Assembly: GCA_022559845.1 (NCBI GenBank) | Contig: CM040117.1 | Location: 81,356,559 to 81,420,558 of the forward strand | Length of the DNA stretch: 64,000 bases | Source: Amorphophallus konjac | Taxonomy: Eukaryota; Streptophyta; Magnoliopsida; Alismatales; Araceae | Reading direction: 5' to 3' | Notes under the pieces: model-generated | The model's input: only the letters and a program-made list of their open reading frames with translations | What the model was told of the DNA's origin: nothing | Database searches by the model: none | Shown: positions 11,357 to 23,263 of the stretch, piece after piece | How positions within the stretch are numbered: position 1 is the stretch's first letter | Layout of the letters: each line of letters begins with the position of its first letter | Position numbers and translations under genes: made by a program

Positions 11357-12249
11357 TGCAGTAATACGAATTAAAAAAAAATATAGTTAAATGAATATAA
11401 TATTTTGTATAAATAAGGATAATTTTAATTAGTGAAATAACATTTTTGATTATTATAATTATGAAATAGACTAGTAATTAAAAGTTTGTTGGACTTAAAA
11501 GAAAGATAATATCTCTTGATATTTAAAAGCTACGAAATCCCAAATTCTAATTTAGATATGTGAATTAAAATCTAAATACTCAAGTTAAATAATAAAGATT
11601 ATTTTTTATAAAAAGGTAAAATTATTGAAATTGTTTATTTAGAGATGAAATTGAGTTTTTAAAGATATAGAATAGATTTAGTAATTACAAGTGAAGATAA
11701 TTCCTTAATGTTAAATATTTCAAATAATTAAAAGATTTTGCTTTAATAATGGAGATAATTAATTTAACATTAACATTTTTAAATAATGAGAATTTCTTGA
11801 ATTAATGATGATATTATATTTTTCATGCATAAATACATTTAGTAATTAAATTCTCTTGAAATAAATCAAAATTAAATATTTTAAATTTCATAAAATATAT
11901 AAGGGACATAATTAAAATATATGGAAATGATTATGATTGAAATATGGGCTAAAAGATAACCCTTATTGGACTAAATTGGAAGTGAATGGGCTAAATGTGA
12001 TTAAATTCGTGAGAACATGAAACCCTAATGTTCTATGGATTAATTGACCCAAATTCTAGAAAGTTGGGTTAGATTTCAAATCCTAGACCGATAGCCCACC
12101 AGAAAATCTCATCCTTGTCTATTTTTCCAACCCGATTGAGGTTAGGTCAACGGAGGATTTTGAATTTTGGGTTTTGAAGGTTGAAATAAGAGGTGGAGAA
12201 TCTTGAATTTTTGGGAGTGGAATATTGACCTTTTTGGCTGAGTTTTTTC

Positions 12250-12257
12250 TATAAATA
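12250..12257 (+). promoter_or_regulatory. TATA box of the large LTR
   Basis: TATAAATA is followed by a C/T-rich stretch that could hold the start of transcription. The same box is at 18,527-18,534 in the 3' LTR. Confidence 0.65.
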
Positions 12258-13229
12258 GACCCCTCTCATCTCCCTCTCAGCCTTTGGAATGCAGGAGGAG
12301 AATTCCCTGAGGCTCTGAGGGCGTATTCCGGGGAGGAAGGGCTGGCCATTGGCATTCGTCCCGTTTTTCCTTCTTCCTCTTTCATCCAATCTAAGGTAGG
12401 TTTCTCTAAGGTTAAATCATATGTGAATGAAACAAAAGATATTTTCATGCGTGTCTTGTTTCTTTTGGTACCATTTTCACCGATTTTCATTGAGTAGATA
12501 GCATGAGAATCGAGTTTTATTGAAGAGGTGCCATTTTTTTCACCGGAAAGAGATCGGGTTCTTGATCGCGGTGCTCATAGGGACCACGTTCATTATCGCG
12601 GTGTCCCGATATAGGTCATTTTTTTCACCGCAACCGTATAGAGTTTTTTTTGTTTAAAATTTTTTAATATAGTTGAACGCGTCATCCAAAGGGGACGTGA
12701 CCTTTGAACATGTCAGGTCCTCTCACAGACTCAGGCGACTCCACACCGTGGTTGGCCAGATAACCGTGTTCTTTTATAGTCGTGGTGTCACTCACAACCA
12801 TGTTCATACTTTTTAATCTAATTTATTTTAAATATATTTTAATTGTTTTTGAAACATCTAGTAGAGAGGACGTGTGTAATTGAGGCGTCTAGACATATGG
12901 ACGCGTTCTTTGTGTCGAAATACTTAAGCATCGGAAGCTCCGTTCAGATCACGGTGTCCTTCTAGATCGTGTTCTGGATCGCGGCCTCCATGCTAACCAC
13001 ATTCTTCTCAAATTCTTTGAAACTTATAGTTCATCCAGCATATTAGATCCAAATAATTTTGAGGTCTATAGATTATATTTGGCTTTATGCATGTCATTTA
13101 AATACCCACATGATTAGGTAAAGTATATAGAAGATAATTAATTTCTATTCTTTTGAGCTTATATTCCTTCTGTGGTTCTTGTTATCTCCACGTCATCTTT
13201 TGATCTCCATGATTCTGTTATCTCTTTTC

Positions 13230-14870
13230 TGTTGAGTAGTGGATAGCGGATCTAGAGAGGTGGGGTGAATAGATCTGCCCCTCTTTTCGTAATGCAACCC
13301 TCTATATAGCTAGTTAAAAATAATTGCAGCGAAATACAACTAGCTTAGCGACGTATAAAAAGATTTGCTTAGAAATATGATTTCACAATATGGATATTGA
13401 ACTTAAGCATGCATCTAAAATAAATCAATCACACAATCAAACCACAACACAAAGGATTTTAAGGTGGTTCGGACTGAATCCCCAGTCCTACGTCCACCCC
13501 TCACCAAATCCGGTGAGGCTCCACTAGTGCCACGCACTGAACCGCAAATCGGAAAGATCTCCGATTACTTTCCTACTAACCACAGGTAGGGACGTCAACA
13601 CCGCAGATCGGACAACTTCCGATTACCTTCCTACTAACCACCGGTAGGGACGATCTTCAGTTCCAAATGTTTGAATAAAAATGAAAAGAGAACAAATATG
13701 AAATCACTCAAACAAGATATAGAATATGCTCAAAGTAAAAAGATCTTGTCTGAGTTACATGATTTTGAATCTGATGCTTTGATGATGTCCTCTTCCTTGA
13801 GAGATGATCTTCCTTGAATCTCTTCTAGTTGATGAGGATGACTATGGATGTAGCTTCGATCTTCCTTTTGATCTTCATGAGTTGATGAAGAAGATGAAGG
13901 ATGCAGCTTTATCTTCTCTTGGCTTGGGCTTGATCTCCTCTTGAAGAAGCTTGAATCACTTGAGGATGAAGAAGTTTGAATCACTTGAGGATGAAGAAGC
14001 TTCTTCCCGTAGTACTGTTCATAGCTACAATACTCAAACTCCTCTCCTTTGAACACACCCTTATAGCCTCCCGTGAATCCCCTTGAAGCATTAGGGTTTC
14101 TAACCCTCCTTGTGTTGGTTTTATAGTCTTTGAATGGTCCTTAGACATCCTTCAGACCAGATCCACAATCCATGGGGGATTGGGTGACTTTGGGGTTAAA
14201 CAAATACAAGGAAAGGGGCTCTTCTTGAAGTGGAAAATAAAGTCAACATTGAAGGCTCGGGGCTGGCGGTCGACCTGCAGAAGATGGCGATCGACCGCTA
14301 CTGAGAAACGAAGTAGACGGATGGTCCCTGGAATTTTCGGTCGACCGCTACTAGGCTGGCGGTCGACCGCCAGCTGGGCAGACCCCGAGTCTTCCGAGTT
14401 CAGTCCGTTAACCCCTTTAGCTTAGTCGCTTGAGTCCTTTAGCAGTCCGTTGTCATTTGTGGCATCAACCTTGACTGTCTTGAAGTTTTATTACTTAGCC
14501 TTCAATCAAAATTTTGTTCCAGGGGCTTCGCCCCCGAAAACCCCCACAAGGGGCGCTGCCCCCTTGACCCCCGCGACCTGACCGGGCCGGTCGATCCCCG
14601 CGACCTGACCGCACAGGTCGATCCGCGTGCGAGGGCGCAATCATTGAGCTTTCACTTTTGCCATCTCTACTCAATTCCTTGTCCATTCATTGGCATATCT
14701 ATCATGAACAAAACATCACGTATGTCAGTCATATGAGAGTGGAAAATAATAATTACTTATAGTGTTTAACTATTATCAAAACCAAGAATATCCAATAACT
14801 CAAATGACCACAAGATGATGTCGAATGACCAAAATCACAGGAAGACTCAAATGATCACATGGGCACAACA
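13230..14870 (-). mobile_element. Solo SIRE-like Copia LTR, inverted
   Basis: On the minus strand it begins TGTTGTGCCCATGTG and ends in CAACA. It is homologous to the plus-strand LTR at about 54,447-56,420: shared blocks include GAGATGGCAAAAGTGAAAGC, the GGCGGTCGACCGCC palindromes (14,260-14,375) and a TATAAAA box (plus-strand 14,119-14,125). No internal region is present, so it is a solo LTR left by recombination. The flanking 5 bp, ttttc and ttttt, are an imperfect target duplication. It lies inside the 5' LTR described above. Confidence 0.75.
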
Positions 14871-16787
14871 TTTTTTATCATGTTAAAAGAAGTAGATATA
14901 AATCTTGTTAATCTTGAAGCACTCATTTTCCATAGCCTTTTAACCAGATTGTATACATGCTTAGCTTATATGACCTTGATCGATGATTCAAATGTTTAGA
15001 TTATTCTTTCTATAGTTGTAAATTGTGTTACCACATGAATCTGTTTCTCGTAAAGCCTTTCTTGGTAATGTTAGAACCCTCCATCGAATATCCCTTCCTT
15101 CAGACCGGAACTTCTTCATCCAAGACCTCCATAAGATTCCATGAGCCACGGATTTCCTCATGGCCGCTGAGCCAGTTGTACTCTAAACACCCTGAGAACC
15201 ATCAAAATCTTGTCTTACTGGCATAAGATATGTTTCTACCAGCCTTTGGAACCCCTGAGCAAGGTTCTATGAGGTTCTATCTTTATGTTTCTTAATGCGG
15301 TGTACTAGGAGACCGCATTTAGTCTTCTGTCGCAGACGGTGCTGTACCATAAGACCACGTTTAGAGCATGTTTAAGCTTCTGTGAATGCATCGCATATCA
15401 GGGATGCGTTCATATAGACGCGTCACCCATACAGAACACATCCATGTAGCGGCTTTCGTTCCGACTGTGTTAACCATGATCGCGGCCCTCAGGCAGACCA
15501 CGTTCATCATGATCGCGGCCTGCACCCAGACCGCGTTCATTCCAATTTTTCAATTTGTTATGTTGTGCAAATGACTGCATTCTGTTTGGTTTTTGTCTGA
15601 ATATGACCCCACTACTGACCACATTCCAATAATGTTGTCAGTCTAGATTTAGTGGGTGATAATATCAAATAAATTCTATCTCTTGTTCCTTGATAAAGTC
15701 CTAGCATATTGAATTATCCTCAAACTTATCTTTATTTATCTTAATGTCATTGAACATGATGCCTTAAATCATCCTTGAACTCCTCTTGTAACTTCCATTA
15801 TATCTATTATATGACATGTCCTTTAATGGAACATTTTGTTATATATGTACTTTAGCCATAGCTAAATGTTAGTTGTGTGCTATACTATGCTTCGTGAATC
15901 CTACCTTGAAATTCTTTGGCCATTATTATTATTATTACTTTAATGTGGATATCTAGATAATTACATTTGGATGGAAGATATATAACTTTAATGTTTGACA
16001 TTAATGGGGCCTGATCTGGTCTTGGGAGGAGCACCCGAAAGTACTCGTGCCCATGGGAGCTATTATTGACCTGGTGTGATATTGCACCAAAGTACTATCT
16101 CGCTAGATTAAACTATGGCATTACACTCACTCTTAAATACTTGAACTTGCTTGACTTACATGAAACACTTGAAATACTTGACTTGTACACTCTTGCATGA
16201 TATGGCTAATTAGATATTAACATTTCTACTTGTTCATTCTATACTTGCTCTCCTTTTATTACCTTGACTTACTTGATCCCAATTGCTTGCATCTTATATC
16301 ATCTTATTCATATTCCATAATTTATTACATTTCCTCGACATTAGTGAATTTACATTATCAACATGTTAATCACGTAAAGATGCTTTGCGATAGAGATATA
16401 AATTCCTACTGAGCTTCTTGCTCACCTTATTTCCTCTAACATTTTTTAGGTAACATGGAAGTTGAAATGCACACTATTGTGGAAGGGGAAGGGTGACCGA
16501 GTGTTGTTGTATTAGATGACCCAAATTCTTTCAAATTTATTGAGTCTTGCTTTGTAATTGAGAGTCTTGTATTTCACATCTTTTCTTTTGAATTTTAAAA
16601 TTGTACTATTTAGTTTTCTAGAATTGTAACAATGAGTGTATTATTAATAAATAATCTTTTGTCAAATTTGGTCTTGCTATGTTACTTCTTTGTAGTCGTT
16701 GACCCCCTAACGCTCTGCTTGACTCAACTATTCGCTACCACGTTCCGAGCAATTTTTGCCGCTACCAATTCGGGGACTAACAGAAGT

Positions 16788-16799
16788 GGTATCAGAGCC
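16788..16799 (+). other. Primer-binding site for tRNA-iMet
   Basis: TGGTATCAGAGC lies 5 bp after the LTR end, the standard initiator-Met primer site of chromoviruses and Copia elements. Confidence 0.88.
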
Positions 16800-17004
16800 T
16801 AGGCTATTTACACCCTAGGTTCATAACCATAGGTATAGGTTGGCTGGTGTATTAAGCCCTATAACATATGCCATTTCATGTTATTACCCGATGAGATTGG
16901 GTAGTGATTTGGGTTTTGTAATAAAATATGATAATTTTAAAGAAAATAAGATAATAAACTTCCATAGTTATTTTACAGGAATCTAAAATTTTGTCGAGAT
17001 AGAG

Positions 17005-17454
17005 GTGAATAGGTCTAGTTTCGTTCGCCAAGTGGCAATAATAGATATTCAAGCTTATGCGGACCTAGTTAGAAGAGTTGAATTGTTAGAGGATGCACGG
17101 GAGAAGAGTAAAAGAAGGGGTGAGAAGGAGCAAGCCACCAATTTTGAAAGTTCCAAATCAACGATCGGAAGAAAGAGATCTAGTAGAAGTAGTGGATCTC
17201 GAAGTGGGAAGAAATTCAAGAAGGGAGAGAAGTGTCGTTATTGTAATTATAGTGGTCATCGATTTAAGGAGTGTTGGTGGAACTCAGGAGTGTGTCTCCG
17301 TTGCGGGCGTAGGGACCACAAGATAGCGAGTTGTCCTCTCCTACCGTTGCAAGCCAGTGATCGCAAGGGAGCACGACATCAAGGAAAATCTCAAGCATCG
17401 ATAGAACCTGAGCCTACTAATGAAGGAGTAGTAGGAGGTATCTGTTATCTTTAA
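17005..17454 (+). pseudogene. C-terminal gag remnant with two zinc knuckles
   Basis: The open frame has no ATG; it is preceded by a stop near 16,984. It encodes a segment like the end of a gypsy capsid (DIQAYADLVRRVELLEDA), a basic Ser/Arg linker, and two CX2CX4HX4C zinc knuckles: CRYCNYSGHRFKEC and CLRCGRRDHKIASC. The second and first fingers are 12 residues apart. The N-terminal capsid and all of pol are missing. Zinc knuckles bind RNA in gag proteins. Whether this piece is translated is doubtful; it may simply mark where the deletion stopped. Confidence 0.75.
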
Positions 17455-17625
17455 CCCTAAACTAGCTCAATTCCGTTCCTTAAAATATTAGATTTTATTG
17501 CTAGTATGATTACTTTGGTGATTTGTTATCAAGGTGCAATTTGGAGTTAATTGAGAATTGGATTGTCTACCCCCACTTTTGTTTTGGGTAGAATATTATG
17601 TGAATTTGGAGGACCAAATTCTTTT

Positions 17626-17637
17626 AAAAGGGGAGGA
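17626..17637 (+). other. Polypurine tract of the large-LTR element
   Basis: AAAAGGGGAGGA sits directly before (within 1 bp of) the 3' LTR start TGTAATAACCC. Confidence 0.8.
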
Positions 17638-18526
17638 TGTAATAACCCGAATTAAAAAATATATATAATTAAATAACTATAATATTTTGAACAAATAAGG
17701 ATAATTTCAATTAGTGAAATAATTTTTTTGATTATTAAAATTAAGAAACGAGCTAGTAATTAAAAGTTTGTTGGTTTTAGAGAAGGATAATATCTCTTGA
17801 TATTTAAAAGCTCCGAAATCCAAAATTCTAATTTGGATATGTGAATTAAAATGTAAATACTCAGGTTAAATAATTAAGATTATTTTTTATAAAAAATATA
17901 AAATTATTGAAATTGCTGATTTATAGATGAAATTGAGTTTTTAAAGATATAAAATAGATTTAGTAATTGCAAGTGAAGATAATTCCATAATGTTAAATAT
18001 TTCAAATAACAAAAAGATTTTGATTTTATAATGGAGATAATTACTTTAACATTAATATTTTTAAATAATGAGAATTTCTTGAATTAATGATGATATTATA
18101 GATATAATCAAGCATATAATAATTAAATTCTCTTGAAATAAATAAAAATTAAACATTTTAAATTTCAAAAAATATATAAGGGACCTCGTTAAAATCCTTG
18201 GAAATGATTATGATTGAAATATGGGCCGAAAGATAACCATTATTGGACTGAATTGGAAGTAAGTGGGCTAAATAGGCTTAAATTCATGAGAACATGAAAC
18301 CCTAATGTTCTATGGATTAATTGAGCCAAATTCTAGAAGGTAGGGTTAGATTTCAAACCCTACACCCATGGCTCACCAGAAAATCTCATCCTTGCCTATT
18401 TTTCCAACCCTATTGAGGCAAGGTTAGTAGACGATTTTGAATTTTGGGTTTTGAAGGTTGAAATCGTAGGTGGGGAATCTTGATTTTTTGGGAGTGGAAT
18501 ATTGACCTTTTTGGCTAGTTTTTTTC

Positions 18527-18534
18527 TATAAATA
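18527..18534 (+). promoter_or_regulatory. TATA box in the 3' LTR
   Basis: TATAAATA, the partner of the box at 12,250, followed by the same C/T-rich stretch. Confidence 0.6.
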
Positions 18535-18596
18535 GACCCCTCTCATCTCCCTCTCGGCCTATAGAATGCTAGAGGAGAATTCCTTAAGTCTCTAAG

Positions 18597-18763
18597 GCCC
18601 CCTTTGCTAACCGAGCACGGTTAGCGTGCTCGACCCCGGAGGGTCGAGCACGCTAACCGCCCCCGGTTAGCGGAGGCTGTGTGAGGGGGGAGGCGGGGCC
18701 CACCGGGAGCTTCTCTCTCCCCGGTTGCGCTATCCACCCGACCAACCCAATGTCAAAGCCGCC
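18597..18763. mobile_element. Small foldback insertion (MITE-like)
   Basis: The 167-bp GC-rich segment is flanked by ctaag at 18,592-18,596 and 18,764-18,768. The 5' LTR has a single ctgag at the equivalent empty site. It holds a perfect 19-bp hairpin: arms 18,618-18,636 and 18,641-18,659 with a 4-base loop. It has no coding capacity. I cannot name its family. Confidence 0.65.
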
Positions 18764-19057
18764 CTAAGGGTATATTTCATGGAGGAAGGGCTAGTCATCG
18801 GCGTTCGTCCAATTTTCCTTCTTCCTTTTTGATCCAATCTAAGGTAAGTTTCTCTCAGGCAAAATCATATGTGAATGAAACAAAAGATATTTTCCTGCGT
18901 GTCTAGTTTCTTTTGGTACCATTTTCCCCACTTTTCATTGAGTAGATAGAATGAAGATCAAGTTTTATTGAAGAGGTATCATTTTTTTCATCGGAACGAG
19001 ATTGGGTTCTTGATCGCGGTGCTCACATGGACCGAGTTCATTATCGCAGTGTCCCGA

Positions 19058-22000
19058 TGTCACGCCTCGAACTGATAGCAGTGGAACATGTCGTTTGCTC
19101 GGAACGTGACAGTTAAACAGTCGTGAATGATCAAGAGCAGTAGCATAAGACCAAATAATTTGAAGCCAATAATAAAATTTTATTTTAGATATAAGTCTCT
19201 TACAATTTCAAATTCCAAACTTGAAGACTTAACTACATCATAATGGAAAGAAAAGGACCAAAGACACACTAGCGAACTTAGACAAGGCAACTAATAGGAA
19301 ATACTATCTAGACTCAAGAAAGATAAAAGACACGAGTTCACTAATTTCCAGAGCTCGCTTGCACACTTGTCCCTCCCATGTGAGTCTCGGTCTCGTTAGC
19401 CACCTGATTACCTAAAAAATATTGGAATAAAACTGGGTGAGCGAAAGCTCAGTGTGAATTATATCTCAAGAACGAGCAATTGGTTTAAGTAATTACATTT
19501 TTGCATGCAAATACAAGTAAGGCTATGCATGTAGAAATAACCCAGCAAGTGAACAAAACTAGCAAGAGATTTACCACGTCATGTAAACTTTCAAGCGAGT
19601 CTTAAACAAGAGATATTCAGAAAAAAAATTATATATTATTGGCTATTTCACGCAAGTACTTGCCCATTCCGGGCCATACAAGTCGAGTCACGCAAGTCAA
19701 GTCATGTACGCAAGTCACGAGAGAAAGAGAGAGTGTGGAATGCCAAAGATCAAGAGAGACAAGTACTTCGGTGCAATGCCAGACACCGTGATCAATATAA
19801 CTCCCATGGACACAAGTACTTTCGGGTGCTCCTCCCAGGATCAGATCGGGCCCTATATGCACAGCATTAAAAATAGATCTAGACATCCACTATAGTTCAT
19901 AGCCAATAGAGAGTTCCAAAGAACAAGCTTTAGTAGAATGATAAATAGAGTTTATGGAACTCAAGGGCAAGGCCCTTGGGTAAGGAAAGACTAGCAATAA
20001 AAATCCACACAAAGAGCATAGACAAACCGTGACATGCCGATAAACTAGGTGGAATTGGCACCTAGATAGGTTGCCACGATACTTTGAATAAATGACTAAC
20101 AAGAGTCATGAATTCAATGGACATGAAGCAAGCTGAAAAATTGGCACCTAACCATAGGTTTCCCAATTCAATAATTTCGCCTAGTGGAACGGTCACCCAC
20201 TCCACCGGCTTGAGAGATTTCTCTCATTGGCCGAGCATAGCACCATGAAAGGGTCAGGTTACCATGTTTCTCCAGAGTGACATGGCAATTAAAACGGGTA
20301 CAAGGTGTTTAAGATACAACCAGCTCAGTCGGCCTTGAGGGAATCCAAGACTACGAGGAGACTTACGGAGGTCCCAATGACTAACTTGCCAGTCCGAAGG
20401 AACGGAATGTCCAACGGAGGGCTCGTATGTCACCGAGAGTTGAGGGTGTATCGGGAAACTAACGTGAAACGTGAGACTGCATCTACGGACTGAGACGTAG
20501 TGTCAATATGATCCACGGTACAGATCAAATCTCGAGAAAAATAGAATAAATCACGTCCATGCAAGTAGGTGTCAATTCATATCTTAATTTCTATTTAATC
20601 TAATAATTTAGAAAATAACATCTCTTTAAAAAGACGGATACTATTTTTAGAACTAATTATATGATAATGAAGAGAAATTTATAAGGATCACGACTATATA
20701 TATATTGTAATTTTTACCGACTTTAATTGATCATAAGATATGAATTTTCTAGGATTTAATCATGATATGCAATTTAAATTGATCATGATAAATAGTAATA
20801 TTTTTCAAAATAAAAGAAAGTTATCAAAACTAAATATATGATAATTAAGAGAAAAATCTAAGGATTTCGAATATATATATATTATAATTTTATTTTACAT
20901 GGTTTAGTAAATATAGATTTTCAAAGATACGGGTAAAAGTTACACATTATATATATAGATATATATATATTTAAGAAACAACGACCGCGTGTATTGTCGT
21001 TATTTCATTAAATAGTCTGGAAATTTTTGAAGCTTCTGTTCTTGAGGTATACACATCGGAATCGCGCAATCTATATATCAAAATGAATGACTCAATAAAC
21101 TCTACCTAACCAGATGTTCAAAAATATTTTTACTTTAGAGATGGGGGATCTTGAGATAGGAGGATCGAAAAAAAGAGGTACCACCCTCACTACTATACCT
21201 CGGTCCCCACCCCAATAACACGCCCATAAAATTTCATGACCAAAGGACGCTCCGACGCCCACGAAAGAGCCGAACAAAATAAAACTCTATAACTACTGTG
21301 CTACAGTGAAAATCGCAATTCGCCTTATAACTTTGACAATTTCTCTTATTTATTAAAGTTAATTTATTAACTAATTAACACACCATACAATCACATGTAA
21401 ATATAGGGTAAATCATGGGGATTCAAGTCACATACACTTTGTGATTTTTAGACAAATAATTATATAGATATAAAAATTTTAATGTGATGTGATTATTTAA
21501 ACAATTAAGATAATCATGCAAACAGTAAACTAAAAACTTAGACAAAACGATGATCAGAGAAAAATGAAAACATAAATTTTAACATGCAATCTAATTACTA
21601 CTGTCTTGGGTTTCAATTCATTGAGAAAATCTACCTTTTTATGTGAAGAATGATGCACTGAGAGACAAGGAAGACGCAACTGCAGCAGTAGAAATCACAC
21701 GGGTGAAGGAGGAAGCCAAGGAAGCAGAGGATGAAGAACATGTTCCCTTCATGTAGGGAGGAAGCAAGGATGAAGGGGAAGAAGTCTCTTCCCACATCCA
21801 CACCCAACCTTCGATACAGTAGGAAGAAGAGAAAAAATGCCCAAGTTAAAGTCTTCACACATAAGAGAAGCCTCTTCACGTGCAACAGGTTGGGGTCCCT
21901 CGAACGCAGTAGAAAAGGCTCGTTCGATTCGTCATCGACTTCTTTATAGATGGGGAACGGTCTAGAAGGGTCGAAGGCCATCGATGGGAAGGTTTCCAAA

Positions 22001-22449
22001 CCCTTCCATGCGTTACTCTGCCCTTTCTAATTCTCCCCAGCCGCCTTCTCTTAATTGTTTATGAAACCCTAACTTCCCATGCGCCATCGACGTGTATATG
22101 GGTTGTGGCTTGACTTTTAATGGCCTGTTAATGAGAGGCCTTGGTTGTTAGACGATGGGAATGGAATGGTCAAGGCACGTGCATGGGCTAGGGTTGGCAT
22201 GGAAAAAGGCCCACAGACATCTGGGTATGTATTAGTCCTCAAATCGAACACGTGGGTTATCATGTGAACTAAGGCTTTGTGATTTAGGGCTTAATTAATG
22301 TCTCTCCATATGAGTGGGTTTAGCCCTTTTCGAGATATGAATATAGGTTGGTAGAAGCTATTGGTTTGTGTATATTAATGGGTTTATGGTCTCAACGTGG
22401 GTCATACTAACCCACACTATGAGGTTGGCCCATTTATCTGCATATATTA
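19058..22449 (-). repeat. Large gypsy-type LTR, inverted
   Basis: It begins on the plus strand as TGTCACGCC, the reverse of an LTR end in GCGTGACA. Several blocks are the reverse of parts of the 5' LTR at 15,990-16,440, including the segment with GGGAGGAGCACCCGAAAGTA (near 19,800-19,850) and TTTTTTAGGTAA (near 19,410). On the minus strand TATAAAG lies near 21,950. Its minus-strand start may be TGTAATATATGC at 22,440-22,451, which would overlap the CACTA terminus by 2 bp. No reading frame looks like a gene. It is a related but distinct family from the element to its left. Confidence 0.6.
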
Positions 22450-22480
22450 CACTACCAGGAAAAGCGGGATTTCAGACGGA
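22450..22480. repeat. Left terminal inverted repeat of CACTA
   Basis: It starts CACTACCAGG and ends GGGATTTCAGACGGA. It pairs with 53,725-53,755 at about 25 of 31 positions by eye. Confidence 0.85.
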
Positions 22481-23000
22481 CGTTATCCGTCTCAATTCCG
22501 TCTGAACATCCGTCGCAAACTATATTTGTAACGGAATTCCGACGGATTTAAGACGGGAATCGACTGTCTGAAATTCTTAGTCACAAATTTGTGACAGTTA
22601 ATTTATCTGTCTGAAATTCCGTCTGAAATTAAGACAGAATAAATTTCGGTCACAAATTCCGTCTAAATTTCATACGATAAAATTTCCGTATGTAACTTTC
22701 CGTCTGAAATTATCCGTCTGTATTTCATACGGTTTTTAAGACGGATTTCTAATCCGTTTTAAATACCGTCAGTAATCCGTCTGAAATATTGTCTGAAATC
22801 CGTCGCTATATCTGCCGGATATTACGACGGATTACTTATTCGTCGTAACTACCGACGACGGTTCCATATGCAAATTCGTCGTAAATCCGTCGGTGTTTGA
22901 AACGGAATTCACGACGGATATTAATTTCCGTCTGAAATTACCGTCGCTATTCCAAACGGAAATAGCGACGGAGTGAAAATCCGTCTGAAATCAAAAATAT
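22481..23000. repeat. Left subterminal repeat region of CACTA
   Basis: About 520 bp contain dozens of short GACGGA or TCCGTC units in both orientations, often with AATTTC or TGAAAT next to them. In En/Spm such subterminal repeats bind the TNPA-type protein. Confidence 0.8.
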
Positions 23001-23263
23001 ATTTTTTTAAATATTACGTTTATTTATCTAATAAACATGTTAAAAAAATTATTAAGAACCTACTGATAATCACAAAAAAAAACTCAACATCAACGTACCC
23101 AAATAAATAACCACCACTGAAAAAAACTCAACATCAACATAGATGTTCAAATAAATAAACACCACCAATAAAAAAATTCCACCATGCTGATCAAATAAAT
23201 ACAAAAAAAACACATTAACCTTACTGATCCGTCTGAATAACATAAAACAAATATCATTAAACA
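23001..23263. other. CACTA 3' untranslated stretch
   Basis: A-rich sequence on the plus strand with repeated ACTCAACATCAAC and CAAATAAATAA units, lying between the subterminal repeats and the last TNP1-like exon. No gene is seen. Confidence 0.5.

Larger units (their letters stand above)
11357..16782 (+). repeat. 5' LTR of the large-LTR element, interrupted
   Basis: It spans 5,426 bp including a 1,641-bp foreign solo LTR at 13,230-14,870, leaving about 3.8 kb of its own. It ends GGGGACTAACA just before the primer site. The region 11,400-12,630 matches 17,650-19,057 with many small differences. Around 15,990-16,420 it shares short blocks with the inverted LTR at 19,400-19,870. No coding region is seen in it. 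Confidence 0.75.
11357..19057 (+). mobile_element. Large-LTR gypsy derivative with only a gag remnant
   Basis: Two LTRs share their opening (TGTAATAACCCGAATT at 17,638; a mutated version at 11,357) and about 1.3 kb of following sequence. A tRNA-iMet primer site follows the 5' LTR and a polypurine tract precedes the 3' LTR. The internal region is only 855 bp (16,783-17,637) and encodes just a C-terminal gag piece with two zinc knuckles. The LTR without its insertion is about 3.8 kb. The LTR start and the tract GGGGAGGA before it suggest derivation from a Tekay/Del-type chromovirus. Such elements are called LARDs or TR-GAGs and must borrow all enzymes. The 3' LTR is cut at 19,057. Confidence 0.8.
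17638..19057 (+). repeat. 3' LTR of the large-LTR element, truncated
   Basis: The first 1.4 kb match the 5' LTR. Homology stops at 19,057, where an LTR of opposite orientation starts. It carries a 167-bp insertion (18,597-18,763) absent from the 5' LTR. Confidence 0.8.

Noticed and set aside
19629..22000. Short frames in the inverted LTR, including a hydrophobic 122-codon one
   Set aside because: They lie in LTR sequence that shares blocks with a noncoding part of a related LTR; nothing supports translation.
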